Assembly (NCBI GenBank): GCA_029974635.1
Contig: JARKQY010000041.1
Location: 1 to 64,000 of the forward strand
Source: Bacillota bacterium
GTDB taxonomy: Bacteria > Bacillota > UBA4882 > UBA8346
Length of the DNA stretch: 64,000 bases
Reading direction: 5' to 3'
Part shown: positions 1-10,089 of the stretch, in pieces
Layout of the letters: every line of letters begins with the position of its first letter
Numbering within the stretch: the stretch's first letter is position 1
Position numbers and translations under genes: made by a program
The notes under the pieces: model-generated
Databases searched by the model: none
What the model saw: the letters and a program-made list of their open reading frames with translations, nothing else
Told to the model about the DNA's origin: nothing

Positions 1-142
1 TTACAATAGGGACCGATTACATTCTACAATTGGGTATGTTTCACCAAATCAAAAACGTAAAGCAGCCTAGAAATAAAGTATCATTAAGAGAAAAGAAGAT
101 ATCCGCTATTTTAGGTGTCTATTTTATTGAGATAAGGTCACA
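1..142 (+). mobile_element. Right end of an IS3-family insertion sequence (partial)
   Basis: The first 70 bases encode the C-terminus of an IS3-type transposase, and the AT-rich stretch after its stop runs into a downstream coding frame that resumes at about 143. IS3-family elements end in CA; the sequence GGTCACA at about 136-142 fits a right terminus. The element's left part lies outside the window. The exact end is inferred from where the interrupted neighbour resumes and was not confirmed against a second terminal repeat. Confidence 0.55.
2..70 (+). CDS. IS3-family transposase OrfB, C-terminal 22 residues
   Basis: The frame opening at base 2 reads YNRDRLHSTIGYVSP and ends in a TAG at 68-70. 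Asn-x-x-Arg-x-His-Ser-x-x-Gly-Tyr-x-Ser-Pro near the C-terminus is the signature ending of the DDE integrase domain in IS3/IS150-type OrfB proteins. The catalytic core is off the left edge, so activity cannot be judged. It marks the window start as part of a mobile element next to decayed genes. Confidence 0.75.
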   Translation, partial: YNRDRLHSTIGYVSPNQKRKAA

Positions 143-539
143 CTGTATTGGGTAAATGTGAGTGATAATTATACAGTTCTTGCTTCTTGGTCTGCTAAAG
201 ATTGCTAAAGACGATTTCTTTCAAAACGAAGAAAAAACAAGGGCTTCATTACCGAACGGAGATTATACCTGTTGGGCTTTAGACTCAGGTCAAGATTATG
301 GGAAAGCTTATGGACTTTTTAAAATTATAACTGGTGATCCTCGCGCACGGATAATTCATGGGGGCGGATCAAATGAAAAAGTTATTCCAGATCCTTTTGC
401 ACTTAATCAAGGATGGTTAGGTACATTTGGCTGTTTACGTATGCAAAACGGAGATGGAATGATGTTAAGCTGGATGATGATTAGTAATGGCAACAGTATG
501 CAATTACACGTAGGCGATTCTTTCCGTAGTACAATGTAA
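143..539 (+). pseudogene. L,D-transpeptidase-like (YkuD/Tlde1-type) fragment, frameshifted by a 10-bp duplication
   Basis: From 143 the frame reads LYWVNVSDNYTVLASWSAKD and then hits a stop; the continuation DDFFQNEEKTRASLPNGDYT is in another frame. The break coincides with a tandem 10-bp duplication, GCTAAAGATT at 194-203 followed by GCTAAAGACG at 204-213. Removing one copy restores a single reading frame. The body has PNGDYTC, then IIHGGGS and about 25 residues later GCLRMQN, which resembles the His...Gly-Cys-x-Arg active site of L,D-transpeptidase-fold proteins, including Tlde1-like peptidoglycan enzymes. The 5' part is missing, apparently cut by the IS3-type element. A shortened product from the GTG at 162 is conceivable, but I see no Shine-Dalgarno sequence. 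The family call is by motif memory only. Confidence 0.5.
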
Positions 540-575
540 AATACAAATAAATTTAAGAATTTGGAGGCATGGATT

Positions 576-1126
576 ATGAAATCAAGAACAATACTATTTA
601 TAGGTGTTTTTGCAGTTTTATTATTTTCCCTAACATTAATTTGTGTTGGGGTTACAACTAATAACAACAATCATAGTGGTTCTCCTTATAAAATATATAT
701 TGCAAATCGATACATTCGCGGCGGATTAATAATAATAACTTCCGAAGTTGATGTTAATTCAAGGAAATTGAAATTAGAATATTTCCCCGATTAAAAAACA
801 TTAATAATCAAAGTTGGAGAAATAATTGGAGATATGGAAGATATAAATACATTAGATACTTTTAATCTCGAATGCAACGAAAACGCAGGAAGGGCTAAAT
901 TAAAATCTGTTCGATTAGATTTACCAAAATTCAAGAAAGGAATGTCATTAGTTGTATGGGTAGATGAAGTAGCTTCTAAATATGCAAAAGTTGGTTCAAT
1001 AGAAAAAAAGATTTATTAGAAACATTAAAAAATATAAGGTTAGAACATGATAGATTGACGGTTATTGGTAATTACAGAAATAAAAATGAAGTAATATTGG
1101 AAATAGAACGAAATCAAGAAGAATAA
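576..1126 (+). pseudogene. Broken gene for a small exported protein (one in-frame stop plus one homopolymer frameshift)
   Basis: A well-placed GGAGG at 563-567 precedes the ATG at 576. The product begins MKSRTILFIGVFAVLLFSLT, a signal peptide or membrane anchor. The frame meets a TAA at 792-794 and then stays open in the same frame to 1017-1019. It changes frame at a run of seven A (1003-1009) and continues in the new frame (DLLETLKNIRLEHDRLTVIG) to the TAA at 1124-1126. Read through, this gives one coherent protein of about 180 residues with no family I recognise. Either the gene is decaying or these are homopolymer sequencing errors. It follows the L,D-transpeptidase-like fragment by 37 bases and may once have been its partner. 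Confidence 0.5.
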
Positions 1127-1448
1127 AAGTAATCGTACCCTGTCAGTTGCACCAAATCCATCCGGCATAGATAAAATGTAAAAAAATTAGAAATTAGTCT
1201 AAAAATCAGATTGCAGTTATTGAACAGTTTGTCAGCAACAAGGTAATGAAAAATAAAAATCCTGGAATATATAATATCCAAAGGGGAGGGGATAGAAAAT
1301 AGGAACCTTAATTCCATTTCCATTAAAAAAGCGAGAAGAAGAAGTTATATATTTAGAAATTCTTCCAGAATGGAGTCAATGGGAATATATGAAGTATCTT
1401 TTCCGGCCGGGGTTCTTTTTTGGAATGGGCGGCGAGGAAAAAACAAAC
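1127..1448. other. Non-coding, AT-rich stretch with a short coding remnant
   Basis: No complete gene is seen. A frame from about 1302 reads GTLIPFPLKKREEEVIYLEI and looks protein-like, but it has no start codon or ribosome site and soon runs into sequence of different composition near 1395. Base composition shifts from AT-rich to GC-richer at about 1395, which probably marks the edge of the decayed accessory segment. Confidence 0.35.
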
Positions 1449-1488
1449 AAAAAAACCGCTTCGAAGTGTTGATATTCAAACGGTTTTG
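1449..1488 (-). terminator. Rho-independent terminator of the toxin-antitoxin operon
   Basis: On the minus strand, just after the DUF5615 stop, AAACCG and CGGTTT form the outer stem of a hairpin with a further TTC/GAA pairing inside. A run of T follows. Confidence 0.55.
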
Positions 1489-1497
1489 TCCCATATT

Positions 1498-1872
1498 TTA
1501 TTCCTGGACTCCAATCTGCAATTGCCGGATTCTAATTCGTTTATCCTCAATTACCACAACGGCCCCTTGAGTTAAAGCTTCTTCGAATTGATCAAGATTG
1601 GCCAGTAGTTGCATCAAAAGCGCAACAGGGCGTTTATCCGAACGCCTGAACAAAACAAAAGACGGTTTGGATAATTCCCGTAAAGCCAACAACGTGCCAA
1701 AGTCAGTATCGGCGGAAACAATTACCCGATCGTCTTTAAGAGCGAGTTCCATAATCTCCTGATCTTTGGCCGCTGCCATTCCCAGATCCCGGACATGCAC
1801 AGCATCATGCCCTGCTTTTTTCAAGCCTTCGGTCATATTGGGAGACAAAGCGTTATCAATTAAAAACTTCAA
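1498..1872 (-). CDS. DUF5615 PIN-like toxin of a type II toxin-antitoxin pair
   Basis: The 124-residue protein starts MKFLIDNALSPNM and carries HVRDLGMAAAKDQEIM and VIVSADTDFGTLL. These are the spaced acidic positions (the Asp in LIDN, Asp of DxE, Asp of ADTDF) typical of DUF5615 proteins, a small PIN-fold nuclease family. In known systems DUF5615 proteins sit downstream of a DUF433 protein and are presumed ribonuclease toxins. Here the start codon overlaps the end of the DUF433 gene by 4 bases, so the two are translationally coupled. Length is normal and all the acidic residues are present, so it is probably intact. The RNA target cannot be deduced. Confidence 0.85.
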   Translation of the reverse strand: MKFLIDNALSPNMTEGLKKAGHDAVHVRDLGMAAAKDQEIMELALKDDRVIVSADTDFGTLLALRELSKPSFVLFRRSDKRPVALLMQLLANLDQFEEALTQGAVVVIEDKRIRIRQLQIGVQE

Positions 1873-2099
1873 TGGGTTTCCACTACCGGCAATTGGCGCT
1901 CCCTGACCGCTTCGGCGGCATAAGCCAAGGCCTCAAAAATATCATCTTTTTCAAGATCAGGATATTCCGCTAAAATTGATTCCACCGACATCCCATTGGC
2001 AACCATGCCAACCACGGTAGCAACGGGAATCCGGAATCCCCTTATGCAAGGAACTCCACCCATCGTTTCAGGTTCAGCGGTGATTCGCGAGAAATGCAT
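1869..2099 (-). CDS. DUF433 antitoxin
   Basis: The 76-residue protein has the DUF433 hallmarks: a start region with PETMGGVPCIRGFRIPV followed by a helix-turn-helix-like part with LAEYPDLEKDDIFEALAYAA. DUF433 proteins are small helix-turn-helix proteins that act as antitoxins and presumably autoregulate the operon. The gene precedes DUF5615 in the operon, the order expected for antitoxin then toxin. A GAAGGGGG ribosome site lies about 10 bases before the ATG. Location at the border of a decayed, IS-bearing region fits acquisition by transfer. Confidence 0.85.
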   Translation of the reverse strand: MHFSRITAEPETMGGVPCIRGFRIPVATVVGMVANGMSVESILAEYPDLEKDDIFEALAYAAEAVRERQLPVVETH

Positions 2100-2586
2100 T
2101 ACACTACCCCCTTCACCAATGACTATATATTTTTATTATATCATTACTTCGCATAGAAAAAAAGGACCAGCCACGGGATCAGATAAGGCAATTCTCTACT
2201 TCGGCGAACAGGCTAAGAAGATTTTTATCTTTAATACCTGCAACTTCAAAGTGTGTCCTGAAAGAACAGAGTAAACGAAGGAGAGTGAAAAGAAAAAATC
2301 TGTCTGTGCTTTATAAGAGATGAGAGAAGGTCTCTCGAAATCGGTATTCAAGTACAGATTTCAACTGCCTGTAGGTGCTGCAATCAAAAGTCATGGTATT
2401 GAGCGTAACAGGAAAAGGCTGCCTATGAATTATTCATCCGAATTATTAACAAATATTCTATTTTCATATAAAATGTTCTCAGTGCGCGTATCTATTATGA
2501 TTTGAGCGTGTAAAAGCGTACCAGATATTATCTTCATTCCGGGGTGAGGACTCACCGCCAATCATATTGATATTATCCAGTTTATA
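2100..2586. other. Intergenic stretch; candidate toxin-antitoxin promoter at its left end
   Basis: On the minus strand a TATAAT (plus-strand 2135-2140) stands 35 bases upstream of the DUF433 start and is a reasonable -10 box; the -35 region is only a T-run. The rest, about 2170-2586, has no gene I can support. A possible 61-codon frame at 2320-2505 has no ribosome site and unconvincing composition. Confidence 0.4.
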
Positions 2587-2923
2587 ATGAATGCGATCCA
2601 TCAGGATTATTATGTTTTGTCCACCGTTGATGATTTTTACATTCCGCAGCGACTATTCTACCAAACCGAGCATTTTATTCATGAAATCCTCGTTTACGGG
2701 TGCAATCCGGAAAAAGAGCTGTTTCATATCGTGGGTTTTGACAACCGGATGATATTTCTCGAAACGGAAATTAACTTCCAGGAATTGGAAACTGCCTATA
2801 AAGCTTCATTCCGATAAGGAACTCATTAAAAGCATTATTGCGGCGTTACCGGAAATTGCGAAAACCGAATCCGGTGTTCTGGAAGGAATGTTGAATGAAA
2901 TACATAAAGTAAATCGTTTGTGA
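2587..2923 (+). pseudogene. Frameshifted fragment resembling BtrH-type cysteine-peptidase-fold proteins
   Basis: The first frame reads MNAIHQDYYVLSTVDDFYIP and on to FQELETAYKA, ending at 2817. The sequence continues coherently in another frame (LHSDKELIKSIIAALPEIAK) to a TGA at 2921-2923, so one frameshift near 2800 joins them into about 110 residues. VDDFYIP, an acidic FQELETAYKA segment and the spacing between them recall the middle of butirosin-biosynthesis BtrH-like proteins found beside peptide or antibiotic clusters. The catalytic Cys region is missing, so this would be an internal remnant. Assignment is from memory of family appearance only. Confidence 0.35.
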
Positions 2924-3153
2924 AAAAGCCTCTACTGAGCCGTTTTTCAGAAGCAAGGCCAATGAGAATCACTCACTCCCCGGAAATGGAGACTGAATAT
3001 ATTGAATCCCAAATTTGACAAGGAAAGCAAAGAACCACTTTTTCAACCCCAAAAACAACAAAATTCATCTATCAAGAAACGAGTCGGCAAGTTTTGCGAT
3101 TTTTTTTAAATTCTATCTCACTGAAAGCCATAGGTTTTATCTCCTGTTGATAT
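2924..3153. other. Remnant coding sequence before the acyl-CoA synthetase terminus
   Basis: A GTG at 2920 overlaps the stop of the preceding remnant and opens a 32-codon frame (MKKPLLSRFSEARPMRITHS...) ending at 3018. A second short frame follows (KFDKESKEPLFQPQKQQNSS...). Both look like truncated coding sequence and neither has a family I recognise. Coupling to the preceding remnant suggests a former operon. Confidence 0.3.
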
Positions 3154-4788
3154 TTATCGTTCCGTCTCGGCCGCTACCAAACCCAGTACCCCGTATTTCT
3201 CCCGTAACCGCGGTTTTTCAATTTTGCCGGTGGGATTTCGCGGGACGTTATCAAATATGATTTTGCGCGGCCGTTTATAACGCGGCATGGGAGCGCAGAA
3301 TGCCTCGATTTCCGCCGCGGTGCATGGGCAGTGCGGTTTTAGTTCGATGATGGCCGCCGCGATTTCACCCAGGCGCTTGTCCGGCAATCCGATGACCGCT
3401 ACATCTTTAATTGCCGGATGGGCCCGGAGGAAATCCTCGATTTGCACCGGGTACAAATTTTCGCCGCCGCTGATAATCACATCTTTTTTCCGGTCAACCA
3501 AATAAATAAAACCGTCTTCATCCATCCGGGCCATGTCTCCGGTGAATAGCCAGCCGTCCCTGATGGCCGCCGCGGTGGCCGCCGGATCGTTGTAATAGCA
3601 TTTCATCACGCCGGGTCCCTTGACGGCCAATTCCCCCACCTCTCCCTGGCCTACAGGGCGGCCGTTCTCGTCGGTTATCTTGACTTCCCAATGATAACCC
3701 GGTATTCCGATAGCGCCGACTTTATGAATATTCCCGGTGCCTAAATGGACACAGCCGGGGCCGATGGATTCGCTCAAGCCGTAATTGGTATCATAAAGGT
3801 GGCCGGAAAAATGTTTTTTCCAGCGATGAATCAAGCTGGGAGGAACCGGCTGGGCGCCGATATGCATCAGCCGCCACCGGGACAGATCATAATCCGCGAG
3901 TTTCACGGCCCCGCTTTCAATGGCGTCCAGAATATCCTGCGCCCAGGGGACCAAAAGCCAGACAATAGTGATTTTTTCTTCCGAGACTGTTTTAAGTATC
4001 CATTCAGGCTTAATTCCCCGAAGTAAAACGGCTTTGCTGCCCGACATCAAACTGCCGAACCAGTGCATCTTGGCCCCGGTATGATACAGGGGCGGAATGC
4101 ATAAAAAGTTATCGTCATGCTGTTGACCGTGGTGCTTATGTTCCGTTAAACAAGCCGACATCAGGCTGCTGTGGCTATGTAAAATTGCTTTGGGGAAACC
4201 CGTGGTACCCGAGGAGAAGTATATGGCCGCATCATCGTCGTCAGTAAGCTTAATCTGCGGGTCTTCCGAGGAACAATTGGCAGAGAGGCGGTCATAGTTT
4301 TCAGCAAAAGAAGGCCGGTTTTCTCCTGCAAAGAAAAGGGTCTTCACTTTAGGGATCTGATCATATACGGCTTCCACCCGGCCGATAAATTCGGGTCCGA
4401 AAACTAAGGCAATGGTCTCGGATAAATCCAAACAGTATTTTATTTCCTCGGCTGTATAACGAAAGTTTAACGGCACCGCGACAGCGCCGGCCTTTAATAT
4501 TCCAAAGTAGATGGGTAGCCACTCCAGGCAATTCATCAACAGAATGGCCACCTTGTCCCCTTTCTTAATGCCCCGCTTGAGCAATAGATTGGCCATGCGG
4601 TTGGCTTTCTCGTCAAAAACACGCCAGGTCATTTCGCGCCGGTATTCACCCGCCGGGTTGTTTTCGATGAGGTCATATTCACGCCAGATGACATTGTGAT
4701 TCTCCTGAAGGTCCAGATTGATTTCGGTCAGACATATTTCTTGTCCATATATCGCGGCATTACGCGCTAATATTTCGGTGATGGGCAT
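3154..4788 (-). CDS. AMP-forming acyl-CoA synthetase/ligase
   Basis: The 544-residue protein belongs to the ANL superfamily (adenylate then thioesterify a carboxylic acid with CoA, ATP to AMP). Seen in order: phosphate loop SSGTTGFPK at about residues 192-200, the aromatic adenine motif YGLSES, GWLFTGDMARMDEDGF with the ribose-binding Asp, the hinge region VDRKKDVIISGGENLYP, and the C-terminal catalytic Lys of NPTGKIEK at about 522. Length is normal. I chose the ATG at 4788 because AGGAGG lies about 9 bases ahead; an upstream ATG at 4848 lacks a ribosome site. The substrate (fatty, aromatic or other acid) cannot be read from sequence. It appears to be a single-gene transcript. Confidence 0.88.
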   Translation of the reverse strand: MPITEILARNAAIYGQEICLTEINLDLQENHNVIWREYDLIENNPAGEYRREMTWRVFDEKANRMANLLLKRGIKKGDKVAILLMNCLEWLPIYFGILKAGAVAVPLNFRYTAEEIKYCLDLSETIALVFGPEFIGRVEAVYDQIPKVKTLFFAGENRPSFAENYDRLSANCSSEDPQIKLTDDDDAAIYFSSGTTGFPKAILHSHSSLMSACLTEHKHHGQQHDDNFLCIPPLYHTGAKMHWFGSLMSGSKAVLLRGIKPEWILKTVSEEKITIVWLLVPWAQDILDAIESGAVKLADYDLSRWRLMHIGAQPVPPSLIHRWKKHFSGHLYDTNYGLSESIGPGCVHLGTGNIHKVGAIGIPGYHWEVKITDENGRPVGQGEVGELAVKGPGVMKCYYNDPAATAAAIRDGWLFTGDMARMDEDGFIYLVDRKKDVIISGGENLYPVQIEDFLRAHPAIKDVAVIGLPDKRLGEIAAAIIELKPHCPCTAAEIEAFCAPMPRYKRPRKIIFDNVPRNPTGKIEKPRLREKYGVLGLVAAETER

Positions 4789-5302
4789 TTCCTTCTCCTC
4801 CTGTTCTACCGGCGCAACCAAATAATTGGCGGATTTAATTACGAACAAACCGTCCTACGTACAACTTGACAGATATCATAGCCGGAGCTAAAAAGAACCT
4901 GTCTTGAATTAAAAAATTATCAAACACTACACTTTATTATAAATTGATACATGCAGTTAATCAATAGCTTCTTATCGGCATAAAGCGCCGCTGCCAATGA
5001 CACAATTTTTTACATAAAATTAACAGACAACTGATTTCTGCACGTGACTCCATATGCAAAAAATGATATCATGATTCCGGACGCCAATATCAAAATGACT
5101 ATTTTTTATGTGATTTGGTATCATTTTTGAGATGGTTTGTACTTAATCATGTGGATTATTTTAAGTTTTGTTACTCAATTTTGCATAAATCAGCCGTATA
5201 ATTTAATATATAAAATAAATTTTCATTATGTGAAAAAATAAAACGAACAATTGTGACACGGGCTTTTACCAGGAGAAATATTGTATACTTGTGTTAAAAA
5301 TA
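4789..5302. other. Long AT-rich intergenic region between divergent genes
   Basis: This region separates the acyl-CoA synthetase from gltB. A separated inverted repeat, AAAAATGATATC at about 5058 and GGTATCATTTTT at about 5115, could be an operator but matches no site I know. No gene is visible. Confidence 0.4.
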
Positions 5303-5331
5303 TTGACATGAACTCGATCTCAAACTACAAT
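5303..5331 (+). promoter_or_regulatory. Sigma-A promoter of gltBD
   Basis: TTGACA at 5303-5308 and TACAAT at 5326-5331 are separated by exactly 17 bases. Transcription should begin near 5338, leaving a leader of about 100 bases before the gltB ATG. Confidence 0.8.
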
Positions 5332-5441
5332 TAAGCTACTACCTATAAGGAGTTTGATAAGCCCTATTCTTGATAAAAAGTGTACACTTCTTCCTTATTG
5401 CCTTGGATCAGCGGAGTGTAATTCCAGAAAGGTTGAAAAAC

Positions 5442-8400
5442 ATGAAACAGACAGAATCACATCCCCAAAAAACAGGACTATACAATTCTCAATATGAGCA
5501 TGATGCTTGCGGTATCGGCTTTGTGGTCAATATTAAGGGAAAAAAGTCTAATGATATCATCCGGCAGGGCCTTACGGTTCTGGTAAACCTGGATCACCGG
5601 GGTGCCCGTGGCGCGGAACCGAATAGCGGCGACGGAGCCGGGATTCTGATGCAGATTCCACATAATTTTATGAATAAAGTATGCGTTGAGGCCGGTTTTA
5701 CCCTGCCTTCCTCCGGGGAATACGCGGTAGGAATGGTTTTTTTGCCTCAGGAGCCTTCCCGCCGGACCGAGTGCGAAAAATTGCTCACCAAGTTTATTTA
5801 TGAGGAAGGACAAACTTTATTAGGATGGAGGACTGTTCTGACCTCCGACGCAACCCTGGGAAACGCAGCGAAAGCGTCCAAACCATACATTCGCCAGATA
5901 TTTATCGGCCGTAATCCTGAGTTGAAAGATGCCTTGGCCTTTGAAAGGAAATTATACGCGATTCGCAAACGCGCGGAGAAGGCCATCCGCTATTCGGGGA
6001 TGAGCGGCTGCGAATCATTTTACATCGCCAGCCTTTCAGCGCGAACCATTGTTTACAAGGGCATGTTAACCCCGGAGCAAGTGGCGGAGTTCTATCCGGA
6101 GTTAGGCGACCCCTTGATGGAATCGGCTTTGGCACTGGTGCATTCCCGGTTCAGCACCAATACTTTTCCAAGCTGGGAAAGGGCCCATCCCAATCGTTAT
6201 TTGGCCCATAACGGCGAGATCAATACCTTGCGCGGCAACATTAACTGGATGCACGCCCGGGAGTCCATGTTCGGGTCCGGACAGTTCCGTGACGACATCG
6301 GCAAAGTTCTTCCGATCATCAGTCCTGATGGCAGCGATTCTTCCATGTTTGACGAATGCCTGGAGTTTTTGACCCTGGCGGGCCGGTCTATGCCCCATGC
6401 CATGATGATGATGATTCCGGAGCCATGGTCGAAGCATGAGAGTATGAACGAGGATAAAAAGGCCTTTTATGAATACCACGCCTGTTTGATGGAGCCCTGG
6501 GACGGACCGGCTACCATGGCCTTTTCCGACGGTGAAATAATCGGCGCCGTTTTGGATCGGAACGGACTACGGCCTTCCCGTTATTATGTGACCAAGGACG
6601 ACCTGGTGATTCTGGCATCGGAGGTCGGCGTGGTTGATATTCCCCCGGAACGGGTCACCTTGAAGGGGCGTTTGCAACCGGGCCGGATGCTTTTGATTGA
6701 TACCCGGGCCGGCCGGATTATTACCGATGATGAAGTGAAGAATGGTTTGGCAACGGCTCATCCCTATAAAGAATGGCTGGACCGTTACCTGGTTTCATTG
6801 CGTGATTTGAGTGAGGCGCAGGTGCCTGCCAAACTGAACCCTGATATATTGTTACAACGTCAACAAGCATTCGGATATACTTATGAAGAGTTGCGGTTGA
6901 TTCTAGCCCCTATGGCCCAGGATGGAGTCGAACCGGTGGGAGCCATGGGGACCGATTCTCCGCTGGCGGTGTTATCCAACGAACCGCAATTGCTCTACAA
7001 TTATTTCAAGCAGCTTTTTGCCCAGGTTACTAATCCTCCCATCGACGCCATCCGGGAGGAGATTGTCACCGGAACTGAAATTTTCCTGGGGAGCGAGGGG
7101 AATTTGCTTGATCCGCAACCGGAAAGCTGCCATCAGATAAAATTGGCCGTACCGATTCTTACGGATAGCGAGGTGGCCAAGTTAAAGCAGTTAAATGGCT
7201 CCGGGTTCAAAGCGGCGACTTTCCCCATCCTTTATCGGGTCAATGAAGGCGGCGCCGGGTTGGAAAAGGCTATGAAGAAACTTTGTGAAGAAGTTTTAGG
7301 TCAAATTAAGGCAGGCGCTAATATCGTTATTCTGTCCGATAGGGGAATTGACAATGAAATGGCTGCAATACCGGCTTTATTAGCAGTTGCCGGCCTGCAT
7401 CATTTTCTGATCCGTAAGCAAGTCCGGACTCAAGTCAGTCTCATTGTTGAGTCGGGGGAACCCCGGGAAGTTCACCATTTTGCGTTATTGCTGGGGTATG
7501 GAGCTTCCGCCGTCAATCCTTATTTGGCCTTTGAGACTATTGAAGACATGATTCAAACCAAGTTGATTAAAGATTTGAATTACCATAAGGCGGAGACCAA
7601 TTATATCAAAGCGGTTGTCAAAGGCATTGTCAAAGTGCTTTCCAAGATGGGAATTTCCACTATTCAAAGTTATCAGGGCGCTCAGATATTTGAAGCGGTC
7701 GGTATCCATGAGTCGGTCATCGACAAGTATTTTACCTGGACCGCTTCACGGATGGGCGGAATCGGAACGGATATCATCGCCCGGGAGACTGAAATCCGTC
7801 ATGAGCAGGCTTTTCGGAAAACTGTCAAAGATCAGACGCTGGAAAGCGGCGGGGTATATCAGTGGCGCCGTAATGGCGAGGAACATTTATATAACCCCGA
7901 GACGATTCATTTATTGCAAAAGGCTTGCCGGACCGGCGACTATGAATTGTATAAAGAATATACCAGACTGATAGATGATCAGAACCAGAGACATTATACC
8001 TTACGCGGCTTATTGAACTTTAAGAAACCCGGTTCGTCCATTCCCATCGAAGAGGTTGAATCTGTCGATGCTATCTGCAAGCGGTTTAAGACCGGGGCTA
8101 TGTCTTTTGGTTCCATCAGCCAGGAGACTCATGAAGCTTTAGCCATCGCCATGAACCGGATCGGTGGTAAAAGTAATACCGGCGAAGGCGGTGAAGATCC
8201 AGCCCGGTTTATTCCGGATGCCAATGGGGATTCCCGCTGCAGCGCCATCAAGCAAGTTGCCTCAGGGCGTTTTGGGGTTACCAGTGAGTATCTGGTCAAT
8301 GCCCGGGAACTGCAGATTAAGATGGCCCAAGGCGCCAAGCCGGGAGAGGGCGGTCAATTACCGGGCCGCAAGGTGTACCCTTGGGTTGCCAAGGTCCGGC

Positions 8401-10040
8401 ATTCGACGCCGGGGGTTGGCCTGATTTCACCGCCGCCGCATCATGATATTTATTCCATTGAGGATTTGGCGGAGCTGATTCATGATTTGAAAAACGCCAA
8501 TCAAGCCGCCCGGATCAGTGTAAAACTGGTTTCAGAGGTTGGAGTGGGGACCATTGCCGCCGGTGTTGCCAAAGGGAAAGCCGATGTCATTTTGATTAGC
8601 GGTTATGATGGCGGAACCGGAGCTTCACCCCGGACCAGTATCCGTCATGCCGGTCTTCCTTGGGAGCTGGGGCTGGCGGAAACTCATCAAACTCTTATAT
8701 TAAACAATTTACGCAGCCGGGTCACCCTGGAAACCGATGGCAAGTTAATGACCGGCCGTGATGTAGCCATTGCCGCCCTTTTAGGCGCCGAAGAATACGG
8801 CTTTGCAACCTTGCCGCTGGTGGCTCTGGGTTGTGTTATGATGCGGGTTTGCAATCTCGATACTTGTCCGGTGGGAATCGCCACTCAAAATGAGCAATTG
8901 CGGAAGAAATTCAGCGGTGACCCCTCTTACATTGTCAATTTAATGCGTTTTATCGCCCGGGATTTGCGGGAGATCATGGCGAACTTGGGGTTCCGCACTA
9001 TTAACGAGATGATCGGCCGGACTGATCGGCTGGAATCCAAGAAGGGCATTGACCATTGGAAAGCCAAGTATCTGGATTTTTCCAATATTTTATACCAGCC
9101 GGAGGTCTCTCCCGAAGTGGGCCGTTACTGCCAGATCCGACAGGACCATGGCTTGGAGAACGCGTTGGATAACCAGATTTTATTAAAGTTATGCGAACCG
9201 GCGCTGCAAAAAAGCAAATCCGTCCGGGTAAACTGGCCTATCCGGAATACCAACCGGGTTGTGGGAACTATTTTGGGCAGTGAAATAACCAGGAGATACG
9301 GCGCTGGCGGTTTACCGGAGGACACCATTCGATTGCACTTTAAAGGTTCGGCGGGGCAAAGTTTCGGGGCCTTTATTCCCCGTGGAGTGAGCCTATTCTT
9401 AGAGGGCGACGCCAACGATTATATCGGTAAGGGAGTTTCCGGGGGGAAAATTGTGGTTCATCCTCCCGCAAAATCAAGTTTCAGCGCTGAAGAAAACATC
9501 ATTATCGGCAATGTCGCTTTTTACGGAGCTACCAGCGGAGAGGCATATATCAACGGCGCAGCGGGAGAACGGTTCTGTGTCCGTAACAGCGGTTTAAATG
9601 CCGTAGTGGAATCCATTGGCGATCATGGTTGTGAGTATATGACCGGCGGCCGGGTCATCGTTTTAGGACCTACGGGACGCAATTTCGCAGCCGGGATGTC
9701 AGGCGGCATCGCTTACCTCCTGGACGAGGCCGGTGATTTCAAGAACCGCTGCAATCATGAACTGGTTGACTTGGAACGGCTGGTTGACCGCGAAGAGATT
9801 GAGGCTGTCAAGGAAATGATTAAAAGGCATCTAAAATATACTGGCAGTAAAAGGGCTAAAGAGATTTTGGCGGCTTGGAGCCAATACTTGCCTAAGTTTG
9901 TCAAGGTTTATCCCCGGGATTACAAGCGGGTGCAACAATCGGTTTCCAATCTGCAAAAAAAGGGCATGTGCAAGGAAGAAGCGTTTATGGCCGCATTCGA
10001 AGAGAACAAGAACGATTTAAAACGGGTGAGCGGGAACTAA
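5442..10040 (+). CDS. gltB: Glutamate synthase large (alpha) subunit
   Basis: GltB makes glutamate from glutamine and 2-oxoglutarate, with GltD supplying electrons. From the ATG at 5442 (AAAGG 9 bases upstream) the protein has 1532 residues, the normal size. A 22-residue propeptide precedes Cys23 in HDACGIGFV, the N-terminal nucleophile of the class II glutaminase domain after cleavage. The FMN/synthase domain contains [17 protein letters not shown] and [12 protein letters not shown]. The 3Fe-4S cluster cysteines are C1131, C1137 and C1142 (CX5CX4C). The C-terminal beta-helix domain with [10 protein letters not shown] and [10 protein letters not shown] follows. A longer frame opens at a TTG at 5370 but its ribosome site is too distant. 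It is the first gene of a two-gene operon with gltD and is the main ammonia-assimilation enzyme seen here. Confidence 0.97.
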   Translation: MKQTESHPQKTGLYNSQYEHDACGIGFVVNIKGKKSNDIIRQGLTVLVNLDHRGARGAEPNSGDGAGILMQIPHNFMNKVCVEAGFTLPSSGEYAVGMVFLPQEPSRRTECEKLLTKFIYEEGQTLLGWRTVLTSDATLGNAAKASKPYIRQIFIGRNPELKDALAFERKLYAIRKRAEKAIRYSGMSGCESFYIASLSARTIVYKGMLTPEQVAEFYPELGDPLMESALALVHSRFSTNTFPSWERAHPNRYLAHNGEINTLRGNINWMHARESMFGSGQFRDDIGKVLPIISPDGSDSSMFDECLEFLTLAGRSMPHAMMMMIPEPWSKHESMNEDKKAFYEYHACLMEPWDGPATMAFSDGEIIGAVLDRNGLRPSRYYVTKDDLVILASEVGVVDIPPERVTLKGRLQPGRMLLIDTRAGRIITDDEVKNGLATAHPYKEWLDRYLVSLRDLSEAQVPAKLNPDILLQRQQAFGYTYEELRLILAPMAQDGVEPVGAMGTDSPLAVLSNEPQLLYNYFKQLFAQVTNPPIDAIREEIVTGTEIFLGSEGNLLDPQPESCHQIKLAVPILTDSEVAKLKQLNGSGFKAATFPILYRVNEGGAGLEKAMKKLCEEVLGQIKAGANIVILSDRGIDNEMAAIPALLAVAGLHHFLIRKQVRTQVSLIVESGEPREVHHFALLLGYGASAVNPYLAFETIEDMIQTKLIKDLNYHKAETNYIKAVVKGIVKVLSKMGISTIQSYQGAQIFEAVGIHESVIDKYFTWTASRMGGIGTDIIARETEIRHEQAFRKTVKDQTLESGGVYQWRRNGEEHLYNPETIHLLQKACRTGDYELYKEYTRLIDDQNQRHYTLRGLLNFKKPGSSIPIEEVESVDAICKRFKTGAMSFGSISQETHEALAIAMNRIGGKSNTGEGGEDPARFIPDANGDSRCSAIKQVASGRFGVTSEYLVNARELQIKMAQGAKPGEGGQLPGRKVYPWVAKVRHSTPGVGLISPPPHHDIYSIEDLAELIHDLKNANQAARISVKLVSEVGVGTIAAGVAKGKADVILISGYDGGTGASPRTSIRHAGLPWELGLAETHQTLILNNLRSRVTLETDGKLMTGRDVAIAALLGAEEYGFATLPLVALGCVMMRVCNLDTCPVGIATQNEQLRKKFSGDPSYIVNLMRFIARDLREIMANLGFRTINEMIGRTDRLESKKGIDHWKAKYLDFSNILYQPEVSPEVGRYCQIRQDHGLENALDNQILLKLCEPALQKSKSVRVNWPIRNTNRVVGTILGSEITRRYGAGGLPEDTIRLHFKGSAGQSFGAFIPRGVSLFLEGDANDYIGKGVSGGKIVVHPPAKSSFSAEENIIIGNVAFYGATSGEAYINGAAGERFCVRNSGLNAVVESIGDHGCEYMTGGRVIVLGPTGRNFAAGMSGGIAYLLDEAGDFKNRCNHELVDLERLVDREEIEAVKEMIKRHLKYTGSKRAKEILAAWSQYLPKFVKVYPRDYKRVQQSVSNLQKKGMCKEEAFMAAFEENKNDLKRVSGN

Positions 10041-10089
10041 TTTCCCTTTTACCCTTTACATTTTTAACTTTTTTAATGGGGGAACTATT

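Noticed and set aside
792..794. Programmed stop-codon readthrough in the 576-1126 gene
   Set aside because: The stop is TAA with no recoding signal visible, and a second lesion downstream makes simple decay or sequencing error more likely.
2320..2505. 61-codon frame in the gap after the antitoxin gene
   Set aside because: No ribosome site, no recognisable motif and composition like non-coding sequence.
5370..5441. Upstream TTG start for gltB
   Set aside because: Its ribosome site is about 17 bases away, and the ATG at 5442 gives a 22-residue propeptide of the usual kind before the catalytic Cys.
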